Shown here piece by piece: positions 1 through 9,507 of a DNA stretch of 64,000 bases. The first letter of the stretch is position 1. The number at the start of each line of letters is the position of its first letter. The translations under genes were made by a program, and so were the position numbers. The notes below the pieces were generated by a model that searched no databases, was not told the origin of the DNA, and saw only the letters and a program-made list of their open reading frames with translations. Source of the stretch: an uncultured Pseudomonadales bacterium (GTDB taxonomy: Bacteria > Pseudomonadota > Gammaproteobacteria > Pseudomonadales > Balneatricaceae); assembly GCA_937773555.1 (NCBI GenBank), contig CALJVT010000002.1:742501-806500 (forward strand), written 5' to 3'.

Positions 1-1486
1 AAGCAACGTGGCGGCTTATTACCATATGGTCTTGCCGTTCTCGCCGAGACAATTCTGCCACCTCTACCGTGAGCTTGCTTAACTCTTCTAAGTCCCCAGT
101 ATGCACCACAATTTGAATATTTAAACTGGGCCTGCTGTTAGCTGCCCGCTGGGTGTTGAAGGACTTGTACAAACCAAAGAAAAACTGGGCTGCACACAAG
201 GCATTTACACAGTGGGTCATGTGCTCATGGGGTTTATCAAAGGTGACGAGCACATCATTATTTTCTTCTATTTCAATCGTACCCCCATAAATAGCACACA
301 CTTGATCCACCAGTTGTTGATAAGACCTAAGTAGTAAGTGTTTTTCTGCGGCGGCCATGGGCCCCTGGTCTCTGGTATTAACATTAATGTATAACAAGCT
401 CACCAATGGGTCATCAGATAACTGCGCAGGGATCGGCTCAATAGGATGCGTATCACTGTCTTGATACAGAGGGTGCGCACTGTACTGAGCGGGTTCTGCA
501 GAATTTATAGACATAGGGCTAGGACGCAAGGGCGAAGAATTTTCGCCGTTACGTAAATCATCCATGGTAAATATAGGTAAATGATGTTCGCTAGGCACCA
601 TAGGTTCTGCTAGTTTCGGCGCAAATAAAGGGTCACCAAGTTCGCTTAATTGAGGATCCAAGGATAACTCACGGGCCAAATCGTGCAGCTCGTGATTAAA
701 AGGTTCTTGTTGGTTTGGCACTTCTAGTTCTGGTTGGTTGTCGTGTTGAGCATAATCAGCTGCAGCAACTAAACCCTTGCCAGCAGGCATTTCCAGCTCG
801 TATTGATGGTCGGTTTGGGTGTGCAGTAGCCGTTCTTCGTTTATTGAGTTGAAACCCAAGTTAATGATCCCCCACTCATCGAGCCGAGTGTCATCCAGTG
901 GCGGTGCTTTGCCGTATTCCAGTAATTGTTCTTGAGCTTCGTGCAAGTGGTGCAGTGGCTGTACCAATCTAGCACCGAACCACCAACCAAGAACAATGCA
1001 GGCTAATAAGGTAAGACCCACAGTAGGCCACAGCAAGAGGGCTAATTGATTCAGACTTGGATGTAAATCTAAATTAGAGTGGCGTAAGTGCAAGCTACCA
1101 ATGTTTTCTTCATCTAATTTTATCGGTAAAACAAGGTAGTCGGCATCGTTAAGAAAGCCAGTTTTTGCAAGCATTCTGTCGTCTGCGTCGTATACAGCTG
1201 CACCTACAATAGCACCCTGTTGTCTAAGTTCGGCCAAGGTAACATTAAGGCTAATGTAATCTTTTTTTACTAGAAGAGGGGCGCTTAAGTTAGCCAGCTG
1301 TTGGCCCATTTTCTGACCTAGTAAAGCATTTTGCTGACCCGCAACTTGGCTTAAGTGTTGGTAGGTCATCAGCCCTAAAGAAGCTCCAGCAAGGACAAAA
1401 GTAGCGATGAGTAAACATACCGTCTTTTGAACTAAAGTAAGACGGGATTGCATTAAGTGTCTAAAGGAAAGGATTTTATTGGGCAT
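1..1486 (-). CDS. AhpA/YtjB (SMP)-family membrane protein, 3' end outside window
   Basis: The gene is open from an ATG at 1486 to the window edge (495 codons, C-terminus missing). Transmembrane segments lie near residues 21-42 and 146-170, bracketing a short periplasmic domain of about 100 residues. A low-complexity Glu/Pro/His-rich cytoplasmic linker (about 230-355) follows. From about residue 359 (DPLVSLLYINVN, then GGTIEIEENNDVLVTF) the sequence looks like a degenerate class III nucleotidyl-cyclase fold; that is inference. The family call rests on topology and on divergent placement next to serB, as for smp/ytjB in E. coli and its Pseudomonas counterpart. Function is not established. A second in-frame Met at residue 12 is an alternative start, and neither has a strong ribosome site. 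Confidence 0.7.
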   Translation of the reverse strand, partial: MPNKILSFRHLMQSRLTLVQKTVCLLIATFVLAGASLGLMTYQHLSQVAGQQNALLGQKMGQQLANLSAPLLVKKDYISLNVTLAELRQQGAIVGAAVYDADDRMLAKTGFLNDADYLVLPIKLDEENIGSLHLRHSNLDLHPSLNQLALLLWPTVGLTLLACIVLGWWFGARLVQPLHHLHEAQEQLLEYGKAPPLDDTRLDEWGIINLGFNSINEERLLHTQTDHQYELEMPAGKGLVAAADYAQHDNQPELEVPNQQEPFNHELHDLARELSLDPQLSELGDPLFAPKLAEPMVPSEHHLPIFTMDDLRNGENSSPLRPSPMSINSAEPAQYSAHPLYQDSDTHPIEPIPAQLSDDPLVSLLYINVNTRDQGPMAAAEKHLLLRSYQQLVDQVCAIYGGTIEIEENNDVLVTFDKPHEHMTHCVNALCAAQFFFGLYKSFNTQRAANSRPSLNIQIVVHTGDLEELSKLTVEVAELSRRERQDHMVISRHVA

Positions 1487-1580
1487 TAGGCGTTAATCAG
1501 CACTGTATCAAAGAGGTAAAAACAACCCCATTCTAACCCACTAATGGTAAAATGCTAAGCCCACCTAAGGAGTTGTGTCT

Positions 1581-2483
1581 ATGTTTCATCGTCTAACCTT
1601 ATTTGATAGCAGCAATAAGCTTGATGTGGGGGCCATCGATAAGGCATTTTATGCCCTGCAAGCGCCCATAGAATGCTACCGCCACAGTTCTAGTGACCAC
1701 TGTGCTGTGCATCAATGGCAATGGGCGAGTTCTGAAGGCACTAAACTATTAGCAAATAATCCATCTGAATGTGTATTGACGCTCGAGGAGATGCTTACAC
1801 AACTGCCTAAACAAAACCAACTCGATTATGTGATCCAGTCTTCTAAACTGCCCATAGAAAAAATTAAGTTAGCCGTGTTCGACATGGACTCCACCTTAAT
1901 TCAGGCCGAAGTAATGGACGAATTGGCCTATGCTATGGGTATTGGCCCGCAAGTGGCACTCATTACTGCTAGGTCTATGGCTGGAGAATTAGATTTTGAG
2001 CAGAGCTTTCGCCAACGGTTGGCGCTGCTGACAGGCTTTGATACTGCCCAACTTTCGGCTATTAATGACGCTATTGAATTAATGCCTGGTGCCCAAAAGC
2101 TAATGGAAGGCCTCCAACAACAAGGGATATACTGTGCCATATTGTCTGGCGGGTTTAGCTATTTTGCAGATCTCTTAGCCCATAAATTGGGTATGCAAGA
2201 CGCCTTCTCTAACCCTTTAGAAGAAGTTGATGGCAAACTCACTGGGAAAGTGAAGGGGGTAATACTAGATGCTGCCCGAAAAGTAGAGTTGATGGAACAG
2301 TTACGAAAAACCCTTGGGCTGTCGCTAAATCAATGCCTTGCTGTGGGTGATGGTGCTAATGATTTACCCATGCTTAATAAAGCGGGGTTAGGTGTTGCCT
2401 TCCATGGCAAACCCCTAGTCAGGCAGCAAGCCCCCCACCAGCTTAATAACGTTAATTTAGATGCGCTATTACACCTAGTTTAA
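1581..2483 (+). CDS. serB: phosphoserine phosphatase SerB
   Basis: Last step of serine synthesis: dephosphorylates O-phospho-L-serine in the cytoplasm. HAD-superfamily motifs are complete. Motif I is DMDSTL with the nucleophile and acid aspartates near residues 101 and 103, motif II is the Ser of LSGG near 189, and motif III/IV is VGDGAND near 256-261. The N-terminal ~90 residues are the variable regulatory part seen in long SerB proteins. An in-frame GTG lies 6 bases upstream at 1575, but AAGGAG at 1567-1572 is spaced correctly for the ATG at 1581, giving 300 aa. Divergent from the AhpA-like gene; the stop codon overlaps that of epmB by 4 bases in a tail-to-tail arrangement. Confidence 0.96.
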   Translation: MFHRLTLFDSSNKLDVGAIDKAFYALQAPIECYRHSSSDHCAVHQWQWASSEGTKLLANNPSECVLTLEEMLTQLPKQNQLDYVIQSSKLPIEKIKLAVFDMDSTLIQAEVMDELAYAMGIGPQVALITARSMAGELDFEQSFRQRLALLTGFDTAQLSAINDAIELMPGAQKLMEGLQQQGIYCAILSGGFSYFADLLAHKLGMQDAFSNPLEEVDGKLTGKVKGVILDAARKVELMEQLRKTLGLSLNQCLAVGDGANDLPMLNKAGLGVAFHGKPLVRQQAPHQLNNVNLDALLHLV

Positions 2484-3523
2484 CGGGGTGAGTATAGCGT
2501 CTTACTGAGTTTTCCTGGTTCCTCACGCACCAGCTTAGGCACCAAATAGCCGGACATACAGGCCTGCATTTGTGCCACTATGGATTGGCTGCGGGCTAAG
2601 CTAACAAAAAAGTGAGTGGTGCCCGCTACATGGTCTGGTAAATGGAGGTAATAAGGCATTACACCTATTTCAAAGAGGCGTTCACTGAGGTGTTTTAGGC
2701 TTGTTAAATTGTCGTTCACTTGGGCTAGTAAAACACTTTGGTTAAGAAGTTTTACCTTGTGTTGGTGCAAACGGTCACAGGCTAGTGCTACGTCTGCGGC
2801 TAACTCATTGGCATGATTAGCGTGCACCACCATGACACAGGTTAGTCGAGAGCGTTCTAGCCTCTGACACAGTTCCAAGGTGATACGTTGAGGCAGCACA
2901 ATGGGTAAACGGCTATGAATACGCAAGCGTTTTATATGCGCAATGCCTTCAATAGCCTCTATTAAGCTGAATAATTGAGGGTCTGTTAAGGCGAGTGGGT
3001 CGCCACCGCTAAGAATGATTTCTTCTATATCTGGATGCTGTTCAATATAACCAAGGCTTTGTTGCCACTGCGTACGTCCGAGCTTCTGCTCGTTATAGGG
3101 GTAGTGGCGACGGAAGCAATAACGGCAATTAATAGCGCAATGGCCTGCAGCAATTAATAAAGCGCGCCCTTTATATTTGTGTACTACTCCTGGCACAGGG
3201 TTAAAGTGTGCCTCTTGTAACGGATCATTATTGAACTCTAGGTGGTGTATTGCTTCTTGAGATTGGGGCAATACTTGCAATAGCAGTGGGTCTTTGGGGT
3301 CTTGTGGCTGCATTTTTTGTACAAACGCTTTTGGAACAAGAGTAGTAAATCCTTGGTCATCAGCTAATAGTGCTTTTTGTTGTGTGTTGCTAAAACCTAA
3401 GGCTGTGAGCAGCGCTTGGGGCGTCCGGTAGGCCTCACGCAGCTGAGTGCGCCAGTCTTCTGGCAAGCTTGTGGACTTAATCAAGCTTAAAGGTTCAACT
3501 TGCGCAGTGCTTTGCGGTATCAT
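2480..3523 (-). CDS. epmB: EF-P lysine 2,3-aminomutase homolog EpmB
   Basis: Radical-SAM enzyme that converts L-alpha-lysine to (R)-beta-lysine, the substrate EpmA attaches to elongation factor P. The radical-SAM cysteines are seen as C129-x3-C133-x2-C136 (CAINCRYC). SGGDPL follows and fits the SAM-binding segment. Length (347 aa) matches EpmB and is much shorter than catabolic KamA enzymes. It is divergent from efp with only 42 bases between starts, and epmA lies just beyond efp, so the whole modification pathway is in one place. The 3' end overlaps serB by 4 bases. Confidence 0.95.
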   Translation of the reverse strand: MIPQSTAQVEPLSLIKSTSLPEDWRTQLREAYRTPQALLTALGFSNTQQKALLADDQGFTTLVPKAFVQKMQPQDPKDPLLLQVLPQSQEAIHHLEFNNDPLQEAHFNPVPGVVHKYKGRALLIAAGHCAINCRYCFRRHYPYNEQKLGRTQWQQSLGYIEQHPDIEEIILSGGDPLALTDPQLFSLIEAIEGIAHIKRLRIHSRLPIVLPQRITLELCQRLERSRLTCVMVVHANHANELAADVALACDRLHQHKVKLLNQSVLLAQVNDNLTSLKHLSERLFEIGVMPYYLHLPDHVAGTTHFFVSLARSQSIVAQMQACMSGYLVPKLVREEPGKLSKTLYSPR

Positions 3524-3565
3524 GAGTGACGAATTTCCCGATGTTTATTTCATTAGAGCGACAAA

Positions 3566-4132
3566 ATGGCTAATTATAGCAGCAACGAATTTAAATCTGG
3601 CCTTAAAGTTATGTTAGAAGGTGATCCTTGTGCCATGGTTGATGTGGAATTTGTTAAACCAGGCAAAGGCCAAGCATTTACCCGTGTGCGCATGAAGAAC
3701 TTGAAGTCTGGCCGCGTGTGGGACCGCACCTTTAAGTCAGGTGAATCTATCGAAGCCGCTGACGTGATGGATCGCAACATGGAGTACCTTTATACCGACG
3801 GTGAGTTTTGGCACTTTATGATGGCAGACGGAACGTTTGAGCAATATGGTGCAGATGTCCATGCCGTAGGAGATTGTGTTAAGTGGCTTAAGGAACAAGA
3901 GATCTATGTGGTGACTTTATGGAATGATGCCCCACTAGCGGTTGCTGCACCTAATTTTGTAGAGCTAGAAGTGACAGAAACTGATCCAGGCCTTAAAGGG
4001 GATACGGCTCAAGGGGGCAGTAAGCCTGCAACCTTGGCAACAGGCGCCACGGTGCGCGTGCCGTTATTTATTGAGGAAGGTGAAGTGTTAAAGATTGACA
4101 CCCGCACTGGCGACTATGTAAGTCGCGCCTAA
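3566..4132 (+). CDS. efp: elongation factor P
   Basis: Binds between the P and E sites to relieve ribosome stalling at polyproline stretches. The conserved loop KPGKGQAF places the modified lysine at K34, and its neighbours EpmA and EpmB are the enzymes that beta-lysylate this residue. 188 aa, the usual three-domain length. Divergent from epmB and followed after 14 bases by epmA. Three nearby proteins contain proline-rich stretches that could depend on EF-P, including the (Lys-Pro)n tail of RNase R; that link is inference. Confidence 0.98.
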   Translation: MANYSSNEFKSGLKVMLEGDPCAMVDVEFVKPGKGQAFTRVRMKNLKSGRVWDRTFKSGESIEAADVMDRNMEYLYTDGEFWHFMMADGTFEQYGADVHAVGDCVKWLKEQEIYVVTLWNDAPLAVAAPNFVELEVTETDPGLKGDTAQGGSKPATLATGATVRVPLFIEEGEVLKIDTRTGDYVSRA

Positions 4133-4146
4133 GCTTAGGACATACC

Positions 4147-5127
4147 ATGCCATGGCAACCTAGTGCTGACATAGGGCAGCTTAAGCAGCGTGCCAAGGTT
4201 ATTAGGCAAATACGGGCATTCTTTGAAGCCCGACATCTGCTAGAAGTTGATACGCCCGTAATGTCCCATTATGGGGTATCTGACCCGCATATCGATTCTA
4301 TTCCAGTAGCCTTTACCCAAGACGGTGCTTCCAAACGTGCGGATATGGCGACTCACATGAACTTAATGTCCTCACCAGAATATGCCATGAAGCGTTTGTT
4401 AGCAGCAGGTAGTGGTGATATCTATCAAATTGCTAAAGCCTTTCGTAATGGCGAAGTAGGGCACAGGCACAACCCAGAATTTACCCTTTTAGAGTGGTAT
4501 AGGGTCAATTTTGACCTAAAAGCGTTGATGCAAGAAGTGGCATGCCTTGTTGATAGCCTGCTCATAAATGAAACCCTAGAGTGGCACTTTTGGACCTACC
4601 GCCATGCGTTTGAAGAAGTGCTTTGTATTGATCCATTAACAGCAAGTAATGACGTGATTAGGTCTACTGCTTTAGCCCATGTAGATATTCAAATGGACCC
4701 CTCTGCGCCTCGCGACACTTGGTTAGACTTACTAATGAGTCATTGTATTGAGCCAAAACTTCCCAAGGCGTGCTTCATTTTTGATTATCCTGCCAGCCAG
4801 GCAGCGTTAGCACAAACAGGCATTGACGAGTTGGGTAATGCCGTGGCACGTCGTTTTGAAGTGTATATTCATGGCGTTGAACTAGCTAATGGCTACCAAG
4901 AGCTAACCGATGCAAAAGAACAAAAGAGGCGCTTCGACGTAGATAATACAATCAGAGCAACCATGGGTAAAACAACCATGGCTGGGGATATTAGGCTTAT
5001 TAGTGCACTTAAGGCAGGCTTACCAGAGTGTTGTGGTGTGGCTTTAGGTATAGAGCGTTTACTAATGCTGGTATTAGGCGAAAAAGACATTGCAAAGGTG
5101 ATGGCCTTTAACCACCACCTTGCCTAG
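4147..5127 (+). CDS. epmA: EF-P--(R)-beta-lysine ligase EpmA
   Basis: Class II lysyl-tRNA synthetase paralog (GenX/PoxA) that attaches (R)-beta-lysine to Lys34 of EF-P instead of charging tRNA. 326 aa, the catalytic domain only: there is no N-terminal anticodon-binding OB domain. Class II motif 2 is seen as FRNGEVGHRHNPEFTLLEWY and motif 3 as GVALGIERLLML near the C-terminus. The ATG at 4147 is preceded by AGGA. It sits directly downstream of efp and probably shares its transcript. The stop faces that of psd. Confidence 0.97.
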   Translation: MPWQPSADIGQLKQRAKVIRQIRAFFEARHLLEVDTPVMSHYGVSDPHIDSIPVAFTQDGASKRADMATHMNLMSSPEYAMKRLLAAGSGDIYQIAKAFRNGEVGHRHNPEFTLLEWYRVNFDLKALMQEVACLVDSLLINETLEWHFWTYRHAFEEVLCIDPLTASNDVIRSTALAHVDIQMDPSAPRDTWLDLLMSHCIEPKLPKACFIFDYPASQAALAQTGIDELGNAVARRFEVYIHGVELANGYQELTDAKEQKRRFDVDNTIRATMGKTTMAGDIRLISALKAGLPECCGVALGIERLLMLVLGEKDIAKVMAFNHHLA

Positions 5128-5156
5128 TTGAACGCAATATTAATGAAGTTCAGCTA
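5125..5156. terminator. hairpin between convergent epmA and psd
   Basis: A 9-base arm (TAGTTGAAC) pairs with GTTCAGCTA with a single mismatch around a 14-base loop, spanning the two stop codons. No T-run follows on either strand, so this is only a possible bidirectional terminator. Confidence 0.3.
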
Positions 5157-5991
5157 ACATTTGCCCTAAACGTGTAGTGGTGCCTGCGCTAAGTTCCTTT
5201 GGCCATTTGCTTACGCCTTTTGGCAAACACATAACCACTGTGGAACCTAATTTAAAGCGGCCCATTTCTTCACCCTTTTTCAATAAAATAGGGTCTTGGT
5301 TAGTGTAGTTAAACTGGCTCACTGCCTTACCTTTCGGGCAGACCAAGCCAGCCCATACCGTTTCTACACTGGCCACAATCATAGCGCCTACAAGGACCAT
5401 GGCTATAGGCCCAAACTCAGTATCAAATATGGCGACTACCCTTTCGTTACGCGCAAATAAACTGGGCACTTTCGCCGCCGTGGCTTGGTTCACAGAAAAT
5501 AATTGACCGGGTACATGGACCATATGGGTAAGGGTGCCGTCACAGGGCATGTGTATACGATGGTAATCTTTGGGTGCTAAATAAATAGTTGCAAAGTCGC
5601 CATCTATAAAAGCACTGGCAAGCGCACTATTGCCACCTAACAAACTGGTAAGGCTAAACTCGTGGCCTTTGGCCTGAAATAGATGGTCGCCATCTATTTT
5701 GCCCAACTGGCTGATAGCGCCATCTACTGGGCAAGCTAAATGTTTTGGGTGATGATCTATGAGGCGTGCATCAGCTTTAAGGCTGCGGGTAAAAAAGTCA
5801 TTAAAACTATTAAATTCACTTGCATGCTCCCGTTCAGCTTCATCCATATTTACTTTAAAGTGCTTTATAAAAGTGCGAATAAAAGGATCTTTAATCGCTG
5901 GAATGGAGCTATGGGCTAGCACGCCAACAAGTCGCGAGATCAAGTGTTGTGGTAACAGGTATTGCATCAATACAAATAAACGGTCGCCCAT
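5140..5991 (-). CDS. psd: phosphatidylserine decarboxylase proenzyme
   Basis: Makes phosphatidylethanolamine from phosphatidylserine at the inner membrane. The LGST self-cleavage motif is at residues 248-251: cleavage before Ser250 makes the beta chain and the pyruvoyl-bearing alpha chain. Asp90 (PVDGAIS) and His147 (YHRIHMP) fit the autoendoproteolytic residues. 283 aa, the usual type I length. The start at 5991 lies 9 bases after the rsgA stop, so rsgA-psd is a two-gene operon (in E. coli these two genes are also adjacent). Confidence 0.96.
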   Translation of the reverse strand: MGDRLFVLMQYLLPQHLISRLVGVLAHSSIPAIKDPFIRTFIKHFKVNMDEAEREHASEFNSFNDFFTRSLKADARLIDHHPKHLACPVDGAISQLGKIDGDHLFQAKGHEFSLTSLLGGNSALASAFIDGDFATIYLAPKDYHRIHMPCDGTLTHMVHVPGQLFSVNQATAAKVPSLFARNERVVAIFDTEFGPIAMVLVGAMIVASVETVWAGLVCPKGKAVSQFNYTNQDPILLKKGEEMGRFKLGSTVVMCLPKGVSKWPKELSAGTTTRLGQMLAELH

Positions 5992-6000
5992 AGGAAATCC

Positions 6001-7038
6001 TTAATTGTGTGTGGTGAAGTCGTCTAAAGACGCTTTAATATGTTGAAAACTCGACATGCGCACAGGGTCTATATGACCCTCTTCTAAAGCCTTTAATAAA
6101 GCGCAGGCTGGCTCGTGTTCATGGCTGCAGTCGCTAAATTTGCAGTAGCCTAGATAAGGTCTAAATTCCACAAAACCCTCAAGTAGAGTTGCTGTGTCCA
6201 TATGCCAGAGCCCAAACTCACGGATGCCTGGAGAGTCAATTAATTGGCCACCATTAGGGATGTGAAATAGCTTAGCCGTGGTGGTGGTGTGAACGCCTTT
6301 ATTTGTTTGCTCAGACAGGGCGCTAGTTTTAATATCTACTCCTGGAAGCAGCACATTCACTAAGCTAGATTTGCCAACGCCAGACTGTCCTACAAACACA
6401 CTCACTTTATTATTTAACTCAGCGTAAAGTGCTTCAAGCCCGGTTAAGGTTTGAGTGGAAGCGCGAATAATACGGTAACCTAAAGCTTGGTAGCGAGCTA
6501 ACATGGGTTCAAGGTGGTCTTGTGCTTCTTCATCTAATAGATCAGTTTTATTGAGCAGCAGAATAGGTTCGATATCACTGGCCTCTGCGGCTACTAGGTA
6601 GCGGTCTATTAAATTGGCATGGGCGTATGGTTTGGGCGCAAAAGTGACAATGATTTGATCAATGTTGGCGGCTACTGGCTTAAGGTCACCATACTTGTTG
6701 GGGCGGTTGAGGATGCTATTACGGTCATCACGGGCCACAATGACACCACTTTGATCTGCTGCTTGGCGCCAGGACACTTGGTCACCCGTAACGAGGAAAC
6801 CTAAGTTAGAGCGTATCTTGCACCGAAACACTTCGCCTTGGTGTTGGCCGTGTAACGCTTCTACGTCAATTAAAGAGCCATAATGTGCAATTATCAAACC
6901 CTGCTGCTCGGCAGATAGGTCCCCATGCTCTATGGCCTGCTCTATTGCGCCGTCCTGTTTATTGGCGCGCGCACGGCGCTCTTCTTGAACTTTATCAATT
7001 TGCCACTGCTGGTGGCGGGTGAGTTTACGTTTGGCCAT
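6001..7038 (-). CDS. rsgA: ribosome small-subunit-dependent GTPase A
   Basis: Late 30S assembly GTPase. The permuted motif order is visible: G4 NKTD (163-166) comes before G1 GQSGVGKSS (217-225) and G3 DSPG (268-271). An N-terminal OB-fold precedes this. The C-terminal zinc knuckle is C299-x4-C304-x-H306-x5-C312. 345 aa, typical. Divergent from orn with about 95 bases between starts; the psd gene follows after 9 bases. Confidence 0.96.
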   Translation of the reverse strand: MAKRKLTRHQQWQIDKVQEERRARANKQDGAIEQAIEHGDLSAEQQGLIIAHYGSLIDVEALHGQHQGEVFRCKIRSNLGFLVTGDQVSWRQAADQSGVIVARDDRNSILNRPNKYGDLKPVAANIDQIIVTFAPKPYAHANLIDRYLVAAEASDIEPILLLNKTDLLDEEAQDHLEPMLARYQALGYRIIRASTQTLTGLEALYAELNNKVSVFVGQSGVGKSSLVNVLLPGVDIKTSALSEQTNKGVHTTTTAKLFHIPNGGQLIDSPGIREFGLWHMDTATLLEGFVEFRPYLGYCKFSDCSHEHEPACALLKALEEGHIDPVRMSSFQHIKASLDDFTTHN

Positions 7039-7133
7039 TGAGAATTAATGTACTGGGTTGTCAGTAAAGGCTTTATTCTACCCCGAAGTGAGGCATAATT
7101 CAGTGTATCAATATCACCTAGAGCACTTTTCTT

Positions 7134-7682
7134 GTGAAACACACACAAAATCTAATTTGGTTAGACCTTGAGATGACTGGTCTCGACCCAGAACAAGACG
7201 TTATTATTGAGATTGCCACTATTGTGACTGACGCCCACTTAAATGTGCTGGCTGAAGGTCCCTCCATCGTCATACACCAAAGTGATGCTGTTTTGGAAGC
7301 TATGAATGCTTGGTGTATTAAACAGCATGGTCAATCAGGCCTAACACAGCGGGTACGAGACAGTAAGGTAAGCTGTGCGAAAGCGGAAGAGCAAACTATT
7401 GCCTTTGTTAAAACCCTAGTAGACGGCGGTCACTCGCCAATGTGTGGCAATACCATCGGGCAAGATAGGCGTTTTTTAGTGAAATACATGCCTCAGCTTG
7501 AAGCCTATTTTCATTACCGCAACGTGGATGTAAGCACGTTAAAAGAGTTGGCACGTCGCTGGCGTCCAGAACTGCTTGAAGGCCTCAAAAAAGGTGGCAG
7601 CCATCTAGCGCTAGATGACGTACGTGATTCAATTGCTGAAATGGCCTATTACCGAGACCATTTTTTGAACACAGACCCATGA
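7134..7682 (+). CDS. orn: oligoribonuclease
   Basis: 3'-5' exonuclease that degrades 2-5-nt RNAs and pGpG. DEDDh-family residues are seen: D11 and E13 in [10 protein letters not shown], and the [12 protein letters not shown] motif that supplies His and Asp near the C-terminus. 182 aa, full length. The start is a GTG at 7134, because the conserved N-terminus ([15 protein letters not shown]) begins exactly there and no ATG is available. Divergent from rsgA. Confidence 0.96.
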   Translation: MKHTQNLIWLDLEMTGLDPEQDVIIEIATIVTDAHLNVLAEGPSIVIHQSDAVLEAMNAWCIKQHGQSGLTQRVRDSKVSCAKAEEQTIAFVKTLVDGGHSPMCGNTIGQDRRFLVKYMPQLEAYFHYRNVDVSTLKELARRWRPELLEGLKKGGSHLALDDVRDSIAEMAYYRDHFLNTDP

Positions 7683-7686
7683 AGGC

Positions 7687-7717
7687 TTAGTGTAGGCATA
7701 AGTTAGGGGCACACTAA
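7687..7717. terminator. hairpin between convergent orn and nudC
   Basis: A perfect 7-bp stem (TTAGTGT / ACACTAA) with a 17-base loop lies in the 42-base gap between the two stop codons, with a short A-run after it. It could work as a weak bidirectional terminator. Confidence 0.4.
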
Positions 7718-7724
7718 AACTGCG

Positions 7725-8636
7725 TTATCCATAGACTAAGGTCGCCTGGTCTACAAATTGCTTGATCAGGGCGCCAGCCATAATTCCTGGTGGTGCCATT
7801 GACCCAGGTAATTGGTCGTAGCGGAACCAGTTTGCCTCAGCAATCTCAATACCGTCCACTTTAATATTTTGAGTAACTGCATCGGCAATAAAACCAAGCA
7901 TTAGCTGCCCAGGGTACGGCCAAGACTGGCTACCAATATAACAAATATTATTTATTTCTACGCTCACCTCTTCGAACACTTCACGATGCAGAGCCTGCTC
8001 TGCACTCTCGCCAGCCTCAAGGAACCCAGCTAAAGCGCTAAATCGGTTAGGGGCCCAACTGGCATTACGCGCCAATAGGCATTGGTCTCCATGGGTCACC
8101 AGCACAATGACACAAGGAGAAATTCGTGGGTAATTATTGATCTTGCAATCACTACAGGTCATGGCGTGTTCTTTGCCAGTAGTGTGGTTAGGTTTACCAC
8201 AACTGCCACAAAAGCGATGAGTATCTTGCCAGCCTAATAATTGCACAGCTCTGCAGGCCAAGGAAAAAACCTCTTCACCAGCCACGGCTAACAAGTCACG
8301 TAAAACCATTAAGCTAACCCCATCAATTACCGCCGCCTCTGGCTTTAGTTCCCAAACCTCACAGTCACGTGAAAGCCACTGGCCCAGGGTTATTTTTCGT
8401 TGGCAAAAAGGTTCCAATAAGTGGGCTCTGCCACTGTCAATAAAAGGGTTGTTGGTCATACTAGAACCTTCAGCCACTAAAACATCCCGCCCAATTACGG
8501 CAATAATCCATGTTGAGTTGGTATTAATAGCTAAGGAATTAGCATAAAAGCCGTTTAGGCTTGCAGGGATAGTCACAGGAGGGTTTACCTTTGGTGGAGG
8601 GTATAAAATCAGCGAAAACACCTGTTTAAGCCCCAA
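7725..8636 (-). CDS. nudC: NAD(H) pyrophosphatase / NAD-RNA decapping hydrolase NudC
   Basis: Cleaves NADH to NMNH and AMP and removes NAD caps from RNA. The zinc ribbon is C143-x2-C146 ... C161-x2-C164. The Nudix box runs from G204 (GFLEAGE) through REVFEEV. SQSWPYPGQLMLGF matches the NADH-specific SQPWPFPxS signature. The longest reading frame opens at a TTG (8636) and gives 303 aa, longer than the usual 255-280, so a later non-ATG start is possible; the first internal Met, at residue 60, is too late. Convergent with orn. Confidence 0.92.
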   Translation of the reverse strand: MGLKQVFSLILYPPPKVNPPVTIPASLNGFYANSLAINTNSTWIIAVIGRDVLVAEGSSMTNNPFIDSGRAHLLEPFCQRKITLGQWLSRDCEVWELKPEAAVIDGVSLMVLRDLLAVAGEEVFSLACRAVQLLGWQDTHRFCGSCGKPNHTTGKEHAMTCSDCKINNYPRISPCVIVLVTHGDQCLLARNASWAPNRFSALAGFLEAGESAEQALHREVFEEVSVEINNICYIGSQSWPYPGQLMLGFIADAVTQNIKVDGIEIAEANWFRYDQLPGSMAPPGIMAGALIKQFVDQATLVYG

Positions 8637-8742
8637 AATGTCAGGTTATACAGATTAATATATTTGCTGCAATAGCATGATTCTAACATGAATAAATGTG
8701 GCTTTGGGGCGCTCTAACAGCTTAGCAAATAACTGGATAAAT

Positions 8743-9195
8743 TTAGAGAATTAACTTCATTTCAACCAAGCAAGGTGCGAACCCTACTTTTTCATAGGCT
8801 CGGATAGCTGATGAGTTTTGAGAATATACGTCTAGATAAAGAGCCTCGGCTCCATTATCACGGCTCCATTGCGTCAACAATCCCAAGATATGCCGATTAA
8901 CGCCTTGGCCTCGTATGTGAGGTGATACGTACATAAAGCCGAGGTAAGCATGAATTGTATGGTTATGAGCTGGCTTAGACGTTCGGATTTTTGCATAGCC
9001 CACAGCAACAATGTTGGCGTCGTGCTCCAATACAACTAAGTGGACATTACGGCTATTAATCTGCTCTGTTATATCATAATAAAACGTCTTATCCGCTTTA
9101 ATGGATGCGTCAAACGGACGTTCAGCGGCTACTAATAACTGCTCTATTTCTAGTAAGCGTGGCAAATCATCTAACACCGCTTCTCGGTAGATCAC
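8743..9195 (-). CDS. GNAT-family N-acetyltransferase
   Basis: 150-aa single-domain GNAT enzyme using acetyl-CoA; substrate unknown. The acetyl-CoA loop motif A is seen in VSPHIRGQGVNRHIL, followed by ALYLDVYSQNSSAIRAYEKVGF, the typical motif B end. The start is a GTG at 9195 (GTG ATC TAC CGA) with AAGGAAA 8 bases upstream; no ATG gives a full fold. It lies alone between nudC and queG, a position not occupied in the E. coli arrangement. Confidence 0.85.
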   Translation of the reverse strand: MIYREAVLDDLPRLLEIEQLLVAAERPFDASIKADKTFYYDITEQINSRNVHLVVLEHDANIVAVGYAKIRTSKPAHNHTIHAYLGFMYVSPHIRGQGVNRHILGLLTQWSRDNGAEALYLDVYSQNSSAIRAYEKVGFAPCLVEMKLIL

Positions 9196-9507
9196 AGTTG
9201 AGTTTCCTTTTATTTTCTGGGGCTAAAAACGTGATGCAATAGTGCCTCAGGCAAGCCGTAAATTAGTACCAGTTTAATCTTTTGCCAACCTAATGCCGTG
9301 CGTAGCTGACGGGTTCAATGCCGGCCGCCACTGCTAGCGTGTTGTTGTAGCCGCAGCGCTGTAACACCATAGTATTAGTGCGTCTAGTCTGGGCCATTGG
9401 TAAGTTTGAGAGTGGTCTTATGTTAACCGCAAATCATCTTTAAGTCTTTGCCCCCATAATAAAAATAAATGTAATAAAGGCAGCCAAGTGCAAAGTTACT
9501 CTAAAAT
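9196..9507. other. 312-bp gap with a possible gene remnant
   Basis: No intact gene is seen. The minus strand reads in two frames as short protein-like pieces: a Gly/Ala-rich stretch around 9305-9385, then TALGWQKIKLVLIYGLPEAL around 9235-9300 ending in a stop near 9223. A shift of frame joins them. This may be the tail of a decayed gene upstream of the acetyltransferase. The family is not recognised, and a chance reading is possible. Confidence 0.2.
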
